A stretch of 50,419 nucleotides of DNA from Letharia columbiana (Eukaryota > Ascomycota > Lecanoromycetes > Lecanorales > Parmeliaceae): NCBI RefSeq assembly GCF_014066305.1, contig NW_023501139.1, positions 1 through 50,419 of the forward strand, given 5' to 3'. Below are positions 21,084 to 32,109 of this stretch, one piece after another. How positions within the stretch are numbered: the first letter of the stretch is position 1; every line of letters begins with the position of its first letter. The position numbers were made by a program, and so were the translations under genes. The notes beneath the pieces are model-generated. The model had not been told where the DNA came from, made no database searches, and worked only from the letters and a program-made list of their open reading frames with translations.

Positions 21084-23169
21084 GGCGCTTCAACAGGCCG
21101 GAAACACGGTTCACGGAAATGCAACAAAGCGACGAAGGTAAACCATGGACGTCACAAAATACTTTTCGGTCAAGCCAAAGCTGTCGTCATCATAGACGAG
21201 TACGGTGAGAATTGGGCAAGTCAACGACAGCGATGGTTCGTTCGAACCTCCAAAAGTGGATGAAAGGGTACGAGTATCCCTCTTTGGGCGTGAGAGGATG
21301 AAGATGCTCAGATCACGCGTCCGTGGTGAGAGACTCTGCGCACATATAGCCATGGCTCGCGAATCGCATGTCATAGAGGCGCCAACCGATTCGTCTTGCT
21401 TAAAGGTTTACATGCGCAGGCGCTTGAGGTCTTTTAGACTTTAGTACCCAGTCCGTAAGAATGACCGGCTTCGGTACCGTGGTTGCCAATCAGGACCCGA
21501 CATTACTACACCATGTCTGCATTCGACACATCGTACCCCGAGACAGCGACCTCAAACGCCATATCCTATCCAAGGCTATCATCCAGCTATCGTTTACGGC
21601 CTATGGGCGGCGTACTGTTGATCCCGTGCACCAGATCTGCTACCAAGATCGCCAATTACGTTCCTCACAGCTACCTCAATCCAAAAGAAACATTCTTGGA
21701 GAATCCCCAGATAATCGAATTGCCAACGATCTTGATCTCCTCCGCAAGATCATGCGCATCCTTCCGTGAACGAACCACTTCTCACCACAACTTCCCACTG
21801 ACATCCTAAGCCACCGAGAAGCCGTGTCCGAGCACTCAAGCCATGGATGATAACTGCAATTAACCACGGCTCCTTTCCAGCAGACACGCCCTCTCCTGTG
21901 CCTTTGCTGAGGTGCGTTAGCCTTTACTGCACTTCGCAATATCGTTCGCGTGATGCAATCCCAACCAGCTTGCCTGGCGTTAGCAACAACAACTCACAAC
22001 ACCAACCAGAACGAAAAACGGCAAGTTGCCTGCGGCCAGCTTTAACCACGAATGCCTTAAGCAGTGATGATGAGTCCGAACGCACGCTTGAAGTCATACC
22101 CATCAGACTCCACTCTGAACCCCAGCGGAAGACCCCAACCCAATCGAACCCTATGCTATCACGGCCACGTTGTACACGGTCTCGACCAACGCTACCCCTG
22201 CTCCCCTCCGTGCGAACATGCTTTCTTTCACCATCATCTCTTTATTCATTCATTCAATCCGTCGACCGCGGTATGCATGTCCCGTGGCCCAAGGGAGCGA
22301 GTATGTATGTATGTATGTACGTCAGCCGCGTGAAGAGATCGCGTGATGGGTGCATGCTCACATGCGGTCCTGCTTCCTCCCTTTCTGCCTGATCGACTGA
22401 CTGATGCGTTGCGTGTGCTATTGGGGAAGTAAACGTCGTTCAGATGGAAAGGGTGCATCGTGGCTAAAGGGGGACATGCATTCGCTTATTCACTCGCGCG
22501 CTTCGGTGTCTGTGTACGCGGGTGTAGAGGAGCGAGTTGTGGGGCTGTGGTGGTCGCTTGCTTGCTGTTGGGTTTAGTATGGGGCTGGTGTTGTGTTGTG
22601 TGATGTTCTGTCTCGCTGGTTGGGTGGGTGGGTGGTTGGTAGGTAGGAGAAAGAATGGGTGGTCTGGTTTGGGGAGCATGTTGGAAGGGAAATCGCTCGC
22701 TTGCATTGATGGATAAGTTGTCGCTCTCACTCGTTGCCCTCGTTTGCTGGCTTGCTTGTTGGCTTTTGTGTGATGTAGGATACGTCTACCTGAAACTCAT
22801 ATATTCAATTCAATCCAAGTCAATCAAATATCCAGAAGATACACTCCCGGCCCATGTCTACACATCTAACAGGATCTGCTATCCCAAATATCCTGCTTTC
22901 TCCCCCCCCCTCCCTCCTTTCTTTCTCGCCGTCTTCTAGCTCGTGTTCAATTCAGTAAAAAGCAAACAGGCAAATCAAGCTCGTGGTCCACGCATAGATG
23001 ATGTTTTTCCTGCACCGTCCGCTCGAAGGAGCTGGTGGTTGGAACTTTGCGCCAGGCAGGAGAAACGACCTAGTATCGACCGCTCCCTCCCCCTCTCTCT
23101 GAAACTCGCTCATCCACGCCTTACCCCTATCCGTTCGCTCAGTCGTGGGTCTGGTGCCGCGGACCGTCG
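21084..23169. other. Long intergenic region
   Basis: About 2.1 kb with many short overlapping open frames but none I can support. Contains a (GTAT)n microsatellite at 22301-22319, short CATT/TTGG repeats near 22240 and 22550-22640, and a C tract near 22900. Confidence 0.45.
22301..22319. repeat. (GTAT)n microsatellite
   Basis: Nearly five copies of GTAT. Confidence 0.85.
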
Positions 23170-24837
23170 TCATTCATTTCTTGCGCTCGAGACGCTGACT
23201 CGAGGACCGTGAGTCGATGCAGCCCTCGTGGAAACCGGCGTCTTGGCGTTAGTTCGTCTGGTTCCTTCTGGATTTTTGCCGAGCTCGACGGTGGCCGCAG
23301 TGTGCGATGTATTCGGCTTCGGGATCCGGCCGCTTTGAGAGCGCTTGCTTGTCGGAGTCGGATTCTCGGGGCTTTTCTGCTTCTGCAGCGGGTTCTGCTT
23401 CTGCTTCTGCTTCTGCTCTTCCGGCGCTGTTGCTCCATGAGTCTGTTCCGGCGACTGAATTTCTGCGTCAGAGTCTGTGGGATCGTTGTCCCGGTCGTCC
23501 AAGGCGCCCGGCTCAAGCTCTTCGGTCTCCTCACATTCCTGCATCTCCGCCCCCTTTGCCTTCTCGAATACCTGCTCCAATCCCTCAATGTATTCGATGG
23601 TTTTGTAAACGACATCCGAGTCGTTCCCAAGACACACCACTTCCTCCTCCAGCTCCAAGTGCGCAAACGTCAACGCTTCCTCGAAATTTCCCCGGCCCCG
23701 GAGATAGTCCGCTGCGTCGCGGTACGGCGTCATCAGCTCCCCATGCAATTTTTCCTCCTTGATAAGTTCTATCAGTTGCAAGACCGGCATTAGAGGGTCT
23801 TGCAGTCCGTAGACCAGCAGCGCCTCGTTCAGCATGGACTGAAACATGATGATCTGGTCGTTGAGAGCCTTCATGACGAGACGGCGCGACTCGCTCGCTT
23901 TTCCGGAGGCGGTTTCGGTCTGACATGCCGGGCAACCGCAGTAGAAATTGTAGATGCGTAGCTCGGATTGGCGCTGGTCTCGTGTGCAGAAGGCGCGTCC
24001 GTAGCAGATTGTCATCTCTTCGCCTTTTGGAATGTCGGTCATGCTGTGCAGGACTATCTCATCGCGCTTTTCGCTCCAGGAGTAGTAGATGTTGGGGAGG
24101 CAAGAGTGGTTGAATCGTGTCGCGGTTAAGAACATGGCGGCCGCGGACCCAATGTTGAAGCAATTGGCCTCGAAAATACACATGACGTCGATCATGTTAG
24201 TATTGTCCGAGCGATTGGGGCAGTGCAACTGCATATACTGTTGTCGTCTTGCAAAGGGCATGCGCTCAAATTCTTCGAGGACTGTTCGAGCATTGTATGG
24301 CTTGGTGACAACGAAGAATGGCTTATCGACTAGAACGCGTTCTCCTTTGACGACGTGTCGAGCAGCGAAAACACCCTGGCCTTTTCCCGGCGATTCTTTG
24401 ATTAAATAGGGGCAGATTGGGACCGGAGACTGGTAGGGTTGCATTGATTCCCCGCCATCCATGAGCATGGCGTCTGTGACGGCCGGGCTAGCTGCAGTCT
24501 CCTCCAATGGCAGCTGACAGTCATATCCTGCGGCGAGCCAGATGTTGACGATGGCGTCCATATCAAGCACTTCAGATTCTGGGAAATTGACAGATCCATC
24601 GTTCATGGCCTGGGGAGAAACCTCTGACGAAAGTATACCCCATAGGATTGCAGGGCCGGCAAATGGCCTTTCTGCAGTCTCGTTGGGTTGGGCGATTTCC
24701 GGTTCTTCCTGGAATGCCAGGCCCGTGGTTGCGGCATCCAGTGAGCCATTTTCAGCTTCATTTGCCTCGCCGCATTCAGAATCTCCCTTGCACTCTGAGA
24801 TCAGGATACCCCAGAGAATGGCCGGGTTGAGAAGCAT
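23170..24837 (-). CDS. SET-domain protein (probable lysine methyltransferase) with duplicated N-terminal motif
   Basis: One long exon of 555 residues from the ATG at 24837. The SET domain covers about residues 144-290: GKGQGVFAARHVVKGERVL, then RFNHSCLPNIYYSW, IPKGEEMTICYGRAF and the post-SET cysteines YNFYCGCPAC. In this family the domain transfers methyl groups from SAM to protein lysines; the split arrangement is SMYD-like, but no MYND zinc finger is visible. The N-terminus carries PAILWGIL twice, at residues 5-12 and 62-69. The C-terminal 120 residues are low complexity, rich in Glu, Gln/Lys (EEQKQKQKQNPLQKQK) and Ser/Thr. An alternative start lies upstream: ATG at 24902 followed by a 53-nt intron (24847-24899) would join in frame and add MEGQ. 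Confidence 0.85.
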   Translation of the reverse strand: MLLNPAILWGILISECKGDSECGEANEAENGSLDAATTGLAFQEEPEIAQPNETAERPFAGPAILWGILSSEVSPQAMNDGSVNFPESEVLDMDAIVNIWLAAGYDCQLPLEETAASPAVTDAMLMDGGESMQPYQSPVPICPYLIKESPGKGQGVFAARHVVKGERVLVDKPFFVVTKPYNARTVLEEFERMPFARRQQYMQLHCPNRSDNTNMIDVMCIFEANCFNIGSAAAMFLTATRFNHSCLPNIYYSWSEKRDEIVLHSMTDIPKGEEMTICYGRAFCTRDQRQSELRIYNFYCGCPACQTETASGKASESRRLVMKALNDQIIMFQSMLNEALLVYGLQDPLMPVLQLIELIKEEKLHGELMTPYRDAADYLRGRGNFEEALTFAHLELEEEVVCLGNDSDVVYKTIEYIEGLEQVFEKAKGAEMQECEETEELEPGALDDRDNDPTDSDAEIQSPEQTHGATAPEEQKQKQKQNPLQKQKSPENPTPTSKRSQSGRIPKPNTSHTAATVELGKNPEGTRRTNAKTPVSTRAASTHGPRVSVSSARNE

Positions 24838-26221
24838 TTGACCTTCCTATAATCCCTCGGCTTTAGACGTGTTGAAAGCCATGGCAGGGTTTGACCTACC
24901 ATGGCGCCAATCCTTTCCCGCTGCTGCTTAGAGTAGATCTTCGGATGCGGTAATCTTCTCTATAGCAGATAAATGCAGACAACGCAACAATTCAAGCCGT
25001 GCGACAGTGGACAATCTAGAAGCCCAATGCTCAGGCTTGGATTTGCTGAACGGCGAAGACAGTGCTAGCCGGATATAGATCAATGATAGCGATACCACAC
25101 TGAGGCAGACTCTGTCGCAGTTTGACGGTATCAGAGCTGTCGAAATGGGCAGGTTGTCCGAGGTCTTGTAGCTGCAGAAGCTGTATCCACTGAGAACACA
25201 GAAGTGATCGACGGAGAAGTGATGACCGACTAAGAAGGTTTAAGAGAATGGTGATGGAGAGAGTGAACACGGGAGAGTGCTCGTGAGATCGACAAAGAGA
25301 AAAAGTGATCAGAGAGAAGGGTGTCGGAGAGGAGTAGTCAAAAGTAGTCAAGTGGCCGATGGAGAAGAGAAGAAGATTGAGAGGTTGGCTGTAGTCCTTC
25401 AGGTCAAGTTTGTATCTGTTAGAGAAGCTTCAGTTGTTTCTTCCCAGCAGATATCTCACAGGCAAACCCGTCCATGGCAAGTGCAGATCCAAGCATGGAC
25501 CTTCAATCGCAAAGCCTCGTAAGCACCATACTCTCACTCTGCAGAGCGACGACATCATGGAGAGTGACAAAGCCTGCTAGGACATTCATCACTTTCCAGA
25601 GGTTGAAGAGTCGTAGTCCCGAAGAAGATTAGCGGCGGTACTGGTACAGTGATTGAGGGGCAGATTCTGACCAACTGTGACTCTGTCTCAAAAGCGACCT
25701 GTCTCGCAAATTCTGTACTTTCTGGCGTACCGGTAGACGGAACGTCTCAATAGAGAATGTCATATACAGGATTCTAGTCGTTTTTAGAAACTTTAAACTT
25801 GCTGATAACTCACTCGCAGATACAGTTCATTGGGTTCTTGACGAGTGGCCCGGCCCGTTGCTAAAGACTCTGAGTGGTCAGTGGCAGAGCTAAACGTCCG
25901 TTTGAAAACCCTCACGCTTTGCGTACGATCCGTACAATCGGCAAAACAGATCTCGTATTCAGGCTGGGTCAGGGGTAGACCCTCTGCCAGGAGCCCCCGC
26001 TGGGATTCTAGGGGTTTAGAATTCAGTATCAACTATATACAGCTATTGGCGATTGTCGTATAACACGGTTCATTCTTCAACGGTACAGCCCACTGGCCGA
26101 GAAGGCGATATTGGTCAATGGGCTGTATCATTGGCCAAAGGGGACTTCCTTGTGAGTGGGCTACAACAGATCGGCTCGAAAGGTAGGAGACATCTGTGCT
26201 ATCGAAAGTCTTGAGTTCTTC
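24838..26221. other. Intergenic region
   Basis: Between the 5' end of the SET gene and the 3' end of the TRK gene, both on the minus strand. It should hold the SET promoter, possibly with a three-base first exon at 24900-24902. No other gene supported. Confidence 0.4.
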
Positions 26222-28459
26222 TCAAGCATTTCCAGCAACAGCCTCTTCAGCGGGATCCTGATGCATCTTCTCCTTCGTCTCTTGATCTTGTCCCGGGTCC
26301 TGACCCTCGTCTATCTTCTCTGCCTGGGATCCTGTTTGCATTTTACGTATCTGTTCTTCCTCTTCAGCGCGATCCCTCGTGTCCACCGTGCCGTTGTACT
26401 CCTTGTCCATCCTCTCCATCAACTCCTGACCTGGCAAAAGCACGGCCCGATCAATCGCCATCGGCAATCCTCTGTGGCGGCCCCTGAGCATCACGATGAT
26501 CAATATGAGCTTACTCACAGTATGCCATGCGCCACAGAAAGAGTACGTGTCATATGGAACCCCCGTGCTCTCACCGACGTTACCGAATGCGGAGACGGTG
26601 TCGAAGAAGACGGCGTACAGGTCGAAGCCCGGGGATGGGATTGAAAGTGCGTCGCGCTCCACGATACAGATAAGGAAGAAGCTGATGAAGACCCACCATG
26701 CGTCTGAGGTGAGTTGTCTTTGCAAGTGCGTCTGAAGAAATCAGCCGATACTACTTGATAAAACAAACAGCAACGACGCTTACTCCAATGTACGAGCGCT
26801 CCGACGCGATTTCATCATCCGCTTTCCCCGGTACCTGCACCCCAAGCGATCTTTCTTCGTATATATTGGTCGATCGGATCGACATGATGATTGGAAGTCC
26901 TGATATGTACATTGCACCAGTGTACAATACCAACAAGGCAGGGGCAATCTCGCTGAAGTTGATAATGTACATGCCAGCTGTGCGCACGCCTGATGCTTGG
27001 AATAGCCCACAGATCGTTCGATTTCCGGGCGGTAGGCTTGTAATTGTGGGGTAATCAATCTGGAGAAGAATCCAGAAGATCCAAAGTAGGAGATGGAGCG
27101 AAATTTGAACGGCGGTGAGATACCATGTGTTGATGGACGGGAAGAGGAGAATAAAGCAGCGACGTGGATGCTGGAGCAGGAACGTGAGACTGTGGTGTAA
27201 CTTTGAGTGCGTAGGGACGATTTTGGCCGTTGTCCATATTGTGAGTCGCAGGAAGCTGGGGAACAAGGTATTTCCTGCCACTGTTTCACCACCAATAACG
27301 ATCAACGCGAGATAGAACCCTTGGAACGCTAATATGGTGTCAGCACCTGAAGCTACGAACAACAATCTTTGACCTACGGATCATGCTTTGATTGAGCAAG
27401 TCAAGCCCACAGTTGCTGTAGGCGGAGACGACCAAAAATGAAGGCCCACCTGGCCAGAAATCAGCAACTTCGTGAGCCTTCCTCGTTTTCCAGGTTGCCA
27501 CTTGCCAGCCAGGGCTAAGGTTGCCGGGTTGTTGATATCGAACGATATCTGCAACGCTATCCTTGTAACTCCATGGAACCATTATCGCCAAGGCCAATGC
27601 AAGCCAAAAGATGGTGTAGACAGGCAACAGCCACATAAGGACACCTAACGCTCGGTACTCCACACCACCAAGCTCTTGAGCCTCGCGTTCACTGAGGGAG
27701 TGGAAGCGACCCTACTCACTGTTAGGTCTAGATTGTACACTGAGGTGCAAGATCGTACTTTTCGGTCGAACGATGGCTTGAATGAAAGGTGGTGGTGCGG
27801 TCGTTCTCGGATCGGACGGGCTGGAGCTGTGAACTTGTGAACTTCGAAGTGAACTTCCTACTGATCTCCCACTCCCATGGGTACGGAAGTCCACCATGAC
27901 CGATCTCGTGGTGGCTTCTGCGCTTCTGAGTCGTGCTGGTCTGTGATGGGTGCGTGCCACCACCTCGAGGTCGTTTTTGGATGCCAGAAGAAGTGGAATG
28001 ACTAGCACCGGTGGTCAAAGATGCCACTTTGCCGCTCTCCTCTCTACCAATCCCATCGACGATCTCCCTTGCAGCCTTGGAGTGTTGGAGAAAGTGCTTC
28101 ATATGCTTCCGGAAAAAGTGCCGCCTTAGCCAGGTTGTAGCGTGAGCAGTGATGGTCACGTTGCCGAGTAGAACAAGAAGAAAGAGGATGGACTGCTGGA
28201 AGCCCGTTATGTCGCTCAGATTGACCGTGGACAAACCTGTGGCAGTCATGGCACTTGTACAAAGGAAGATGGCGTCGATGTAGCGAAGCTTGAAGAGGGC
28301 TTCGGCATCGCCACTGTTACCGTTGACGCCGCTACCGTACATGATGACAGACGAGAGGATTATGGTCAGGACGAAGTAGATGACGTGCACGCGATAGAAA
28401 TTCGTTTGGAAGCAGCCACGTCGGCTCAAATAGGGTATCATGGCCCTGACGCGATCCAT
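26222..28459 (-). CDS. TRK-family potassium transporter
   Basis: Exons 27741-28459, 27378-27691, 26784-27328 and 26222-26731, with introns of 49, 49 and 52 nt, encode about 695 residues. The protein has the TRK layout: an N-terminal membrane pair with selectivity-filter-like loop SAMTATGLSTVNLSDI, a long cytosolic linker (HHEIGHGGLPYPWEWE), ELGGVEYRALGVL, then SAYSNCGLDLLNQSMIPFQ, a third loop FQASGVRTAGMYIINFS, and a fourth SAFGNVGESTGVP followed by MLRGRHRGLPMAIDRAVLLP. It sits in the plasma membrane and imports K+. Splice joints 2 and 3 restore SMIPFQ and YIGTHLQRQL, both family-like. The first intron is the weakest: a donor 20 bases upstream would also keep the frame. The cytosolic linker is shorter than in yeast Trk1. 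Confidence 0.9.
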
Positions 28460-28703
28460 GATGGCGATAGTGGATTGAGAGTACGAGGAAGGCAGCAACT
28501 TGGAGCAATTGGGGAAAACAGGCTATCAGAAGAGAAGGGAAAAGAGAAAATTGACAGATGTGCTGATGCCGGTGAAGGCATCCCTTTGGCCAAGACCAAG
28601 GTCCCAGGGGATGCGCACATGGCGACATCATCGTGGTCGCAAATCATATGCGTCATGTCGAGAGGCATCTAGATAAGGTATGTACAGACCGAAGAGATAC
28701 GAA

Positions 28704-28729
28704 TGAATGCAATGCAATGCAATGCAATA
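28704..28729. repeat. (ATGCA)n microsatellite
   Basis: Five copies of a five-base unit (TGCAA), the outer ones imperfect. Confidence 0.85.
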
Positions 28730-28862
28730 CCAAGAGAGGAAGGAGAAGGGAAAAAAAGGATATGACGTCAAGACATACTTATCGTGTGCTCAAACAAAAC
28801 GATGCAACTTTGATGGGAAAGAGGTTCCCTCGTTCCCCTTCCACATGGCATGGCATGGCATT

Positions 28863-29004
28863 CATGATGCGGGAAGCCCGTGTATGTTGGACCCGAGCAT
28901 CTGCGTACCCAATATGCACCTAGGCTGCATAAGGCTCATGCATGGCAACGTTCGGGTGCGGGGCTCCAGGCTTAAAGACTCCCTCAACTCTACGGCTTAG
29001 TGTT
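28863..29004 (+). repeat. Diverged direct repeat, unit 1
   Basis: Shares an ordered set of blocks with 29352-29475: GATGCGGGA-GCCCGTGTA, CTGCGTA, TGCACCTAGGCT, then AAAGA-CCC-C-A-C-CTA-GGCTTA. The blocks are separated by indels, so the copies are old. It runs directly into dispersed-repeat copy A. Confidence 0.6.
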
Positions 29005-29082
29005 GTCGGTGGAGATTTAGTTCGTAACAGGTTCGATTCCTATTGGCGCTGGTACAATGGTGTTGCGGTGTTTCTTATTTTC
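29005..29082 (+). repeat. Dispersed repeat, copy A, with tRNA-like B box
   Basis: Reads GTCGGTGGAGATTTAGTTCG, then the B box GGTTCGATTCC at 29030-29040, then TATTGGCGCTGGTACAATGG and TGTTGCGGTG. The 11 bases TATTGGCGCTG (29041-29051) are repeated inverted and perfect at 29086-29096, giving a possible hairpin. Confidence 0.75.
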
Positions 29083-29240
29083 TGGCAGCGCCAATACTGC
29101 AGTGTTGTCGTTATATCATCTTCTCCGAAATCAAGATCGTGGGTTTCAATCCCGGTTATATTTTGATCTGGCTTGGGTGCAGTAGCGGGAGTGATCATCC
29201 TTGCCGTGTGGGGGTACGCGTCTATAGTTGCTGTCAAGGT

Positions 29241-29307
29241 TAGAGGTATCTAATTCGCAATCGGTTCGATTCCTATTGGCGCTGGTACAATGGTGTTGCG
29301 GTGTTTC
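29241..29307 (+). repeat. Dispersed repeat, copy B, with tRNA-like B box
   Basis: B box GGTTCGATTCC at 29263-29273. From the B box to GTGTTTC it is identical to copy A, while the bases upstream have diverged. Confidence 0.75.
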
Positions 29308-29351
29308 AGCACATATTTTCTAAGAGGCTTCCCTCCCGCATGGGCACCCAG

Positions 29352-29475
29352 GATGCGGGAGGCCCGTGTACTCGGGCCTCTGCGTAATACAATGGTACAA
29401 CACTACAAGGTTATGCACCTAGGCTTCTTGAGGCTTGAGGCTAAAGATCCCCTAAACCCTAAGGCTTATGATCGT
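29352..29475 (+). repeat. Diverged direct repeat, unit 2
   Basis: Partner of 28863-29004; block order is kept (GATGCGGGAGGCCCGTGTA, TGCACCTAGGCT, AAAGATCCCCTAAACCC, GGCTTA). Confidence 0.6.
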
Positions 29476-30969
29476 GGGGGCGATACACTCGTGTGGCTAC
29501 TATTGATGATGTAGTCTTTCTTAGCATCTGGCAAAAAATGCTCCACCAATTGAGTTATCATTCAATTCACTGAAGGGTTCTCGGTGAGGGCTCCATGACC
29601 GGGAGAGAGTATTTTAGGTTACGCTCGAGGGTGGTTCCTCAGTCAAAGAGGCGTACGGCCTAAACTACTCTAAGGGCGGTTCTATTGGGTGAGGATTTCA
29701 GGTCCACGGAATGTGGCCTCGGTGGTATTCTCATGTGGTGGGACAGGCTCCCCTAACTCCTCTTGTAAAACAATAAAAACAACTTCAAATCTTAGAGGGT
29801 TCCATGACCGATATGGACTGGTGGGTACTTCCCCTGTGAGAAGGTCCTTCTCGTTTCAGTCCGCCAGGTCACATCATCTCCTCGGGCTTGTTTTTCTTTT
29901 TCTTCTTCCTTTTCTTTTTTTTGGTTTTGGGAATCATTCCTGTATGCAATCTAAAGCCATGACGATCATGATAACAACATGATCATGGGCCTGGTCCGCT
30001 ACACAGCGGTCTTCGCCACCCTTTCGGCGTACAACCTATCGGACTCAGTCTCCTAGCATGGAGAGTATACCCAGTCATCCTCGTAGACCTCAAATCAATA
30101 GACATCATCGTAACGTTCGACATCTAACCCTCCTCGTATTCCTAGAAGCTATTGTTTCCTCCGCTCTGTTTTCCTTCCGTTCTTCGTAATCATCCTCTAA
30201 GAAATCGTAGATTAGTTCTTTCCTTGTATCTATAGCCAGCCGACTAGTGACGTGCAGCTCATTGCGTATGTGGTTCGCTGTCATATTATCCCGCCGGACT
30301 ATCAAGAGTCTCGGCGTGAGAACTCTGCACAGAGGCGTGAATTCTGAAGAGAGAAATGGGCGTGGCGACAATAATAACGTTTGTGTAGCGAAGCTCTGGC
30401 ACTTCTGTCTCGCTCGTGAGACATGTCGTTAAGATATCTTCAAGATTTACTTTTCCGGAATCTCTGTGCTCAGCAGTATGTACCATCAAATCTTACCATG
30501 GACACATATCTTCGTAAAATACGTACCACAGCTACGTTTCCATCGAATCAGGTATCAATCCATATACGCATTCCCACCGCACTTTTCAGGCAAAATCCTT
30601 TCTTACCTGGGGAGGAAAAAATACACACGCAACGACCCTGATCACATTTACCAAAATCATCGTTCTCGACAAATCGCAGCAGCAACCGAAGGATCAAGCC
30701 TCAGCATTGCGTACAGGAACCGCGCGGGACTTTTACCATCCGACTCACCCACCGAAAGAAGACGAGCACACACACACAGACGCAAATTCGCAAACAGATT
30801 CGAAACCGCCGTGACGTAGTGGCACGTAGCTGATAGGAGGGCAAATCCAACCAACCAAGCAACCACGCACGCACGCAAAGACGAACAGACACAGTACAGT
30901 ACAGAACAAATAAAAGCATAAAAACATGATCGTAAAACCTCACAGAAACCCCACAGAAACCTCACAGAA

Positions 30970-31015
30970 ACAACAAACCAACAAACAAACAAACCAACCA
31001 ACCAACCAACCAACC
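30970..31015. repeat. CAAA/AACC low-complexity tract
   Basis: AACAAACAAACAAACC passing into about six copies of AACC. Explains the long valine/tryptophan/glycine-rich frames on the minus strand. Confidence 0.8.
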
Positions 31016-31066
31016 CCAAAAAACCCCCAAAACCCCCCCCAATACTCACTCACTCACCCTACCACC

Positions 31067-31926
31067 CTACCACCCCGGCCCCCGCAGCCCCATCTCCCTC
31101 GACCGATACCACCGCCCATCCGCCAGCACCAGCACCCACCACTCCCCGTGCCGGTCCTGCCTCGTGCCGCCGAACCGGGCTCCTTTTTTCGCCTTCGCGG
31201 CGGCGTTTTTTGGCCTTGTGCTTGTGCTTGTGCTTGTGCTTGTCTTTTTGTTGGTGTTGGTGTTGTTGTTGGTGGTTGGGTGGTTGTGGGTGGGACTGTG
31301 GGTGAGAGGGAGATGTCAGCGTGTGTGTATAAGGGATTCCATTCGTGCTTTTTGGTTTCTTTTCCGTCTGTGTGTGTGTGTGTGTAGTGGGTACGTTGAG
31401 GAATAGGTAGGTAGGCAACGAAAAGGGCCAAAACAACTCTACTACTCACCCGCACCTCCACACCCTCCACCTCCACCATCCCCACCCCTATAATCCCCCT
31501 TCTCCGCCGCCGGAAAAACCCCGTACCCATTCTTCTTCTTCTTCTTCTTCCCCCCCCCCTTCCCCTTCTCCTTCCGCCAGGGCTTCTCCTTCCGTCTTTT
31601 TTCTTCCTTTCGCAGCCGCGGCCACCCCCTCCCCCCACCGCCCCAATCTCACTCAACGGCTTGAACCGGAACGGGGCCCTCGGTCCCGGTTCCGGCACGG
31701 GCTCCTCCCTCCGCGCGGGCTCCTCCCTCCGCGCCCCGGCGTAGACGGGGTTGGCGGCGAGGATGCGGCCGTAGCGGCCGGCGAATTCTTCTTCGGGGTG
31801 GGGCGGGACGGGGCCGGGCGGCGGGGGAGGGGCGCGAGGGAGGGGTAGGGGAGGAAGGTGGGGGGCGGGGTTTTGGGGGATGGGTCTGGAGATTTTGCGG
31901 GGGGGTTTGGAGGGCGAGGAGCCCAT
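31067..31926 (-). CDS. Hypothetical low-complexity basic protein, exon structure uncertain
   Basis: The likely start is the ATG at 31926 (MGSSPSKPPRKISRPIPQ), preceded on its strand by a run of 18 A; MGxxxS at the N-terminus fits an N-myristoylation site. An in-frame upstream ATG at 32109 would require translating the poly-A run. A proline-rich segment is followed by the most protein-like part, EEEFAGRYGRILAANPVYAG and RAPFRFKPLSEIG. A donor GTGAGT lies near 31450. The last exon probably ends at 31067 with RQDRHGEWWVLVLADGRWYR and SREMGLRGPGW. The middle crosses a C/G homopolymer of about 10 and repeats of TCT, so the frame there is not safe. I do not recognise the family. Confidence 0.35.
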
Positions 31927-32109
31927 TTTTTTTTTTTTTTTTTCTGTTGGGGGGTTGGTGGTGGTGGTGGTTGGGGGGTGGTGGGGTGTGGGTTTGCTGG
32001 ATGCTGTGGGTGTGGAGGGCTTTGGGGTGTGTGATTTTGATGGAGAGGTTTTTGATTGAGACGGATGGGAGGCCGTGAGGTGCTCTTCACTCGAAAAACG
32101 TTTTGCCAT

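Larger units (their letters stand above)
28460..31066. other. Repeat-rich intergenic region
   Basis: About 2.6 kb with no supported gene. It holds an ATGCA microsatellite, a nest of diverged direct repeats at 28.86-29.5 kb, a pyrimidine-rich tract near 29.9 kb and an (AACC)n stretch near 30.98-31.01 kb. Long open frames on the minus strand near 30.7-31.0 kb come from the AACC/CAAA repeats. Confidence 0.5.

Noticed and set aside
29449..29468. Telomere-like TTAGGG/TTTAGGG words
   Set aside because: Only two imperfect units inside a diverged repeat; not an internal telomere array.
29530..29572. Candidate tRNA gene on the minus strand (TAACTCAATTGGTGGAGC)
   Set aside because: The A-box match is good, but no T-arm or acceptor stem follows at tRNA distance. 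I keep it only as support for a tRNA-derived repeat.
30657..31049. 130-codon minus-strand frame rich in V, W, G, F and C
   Set aside because: Produced by the CAAA/AACC low-complexity tract; no conserved sequence.
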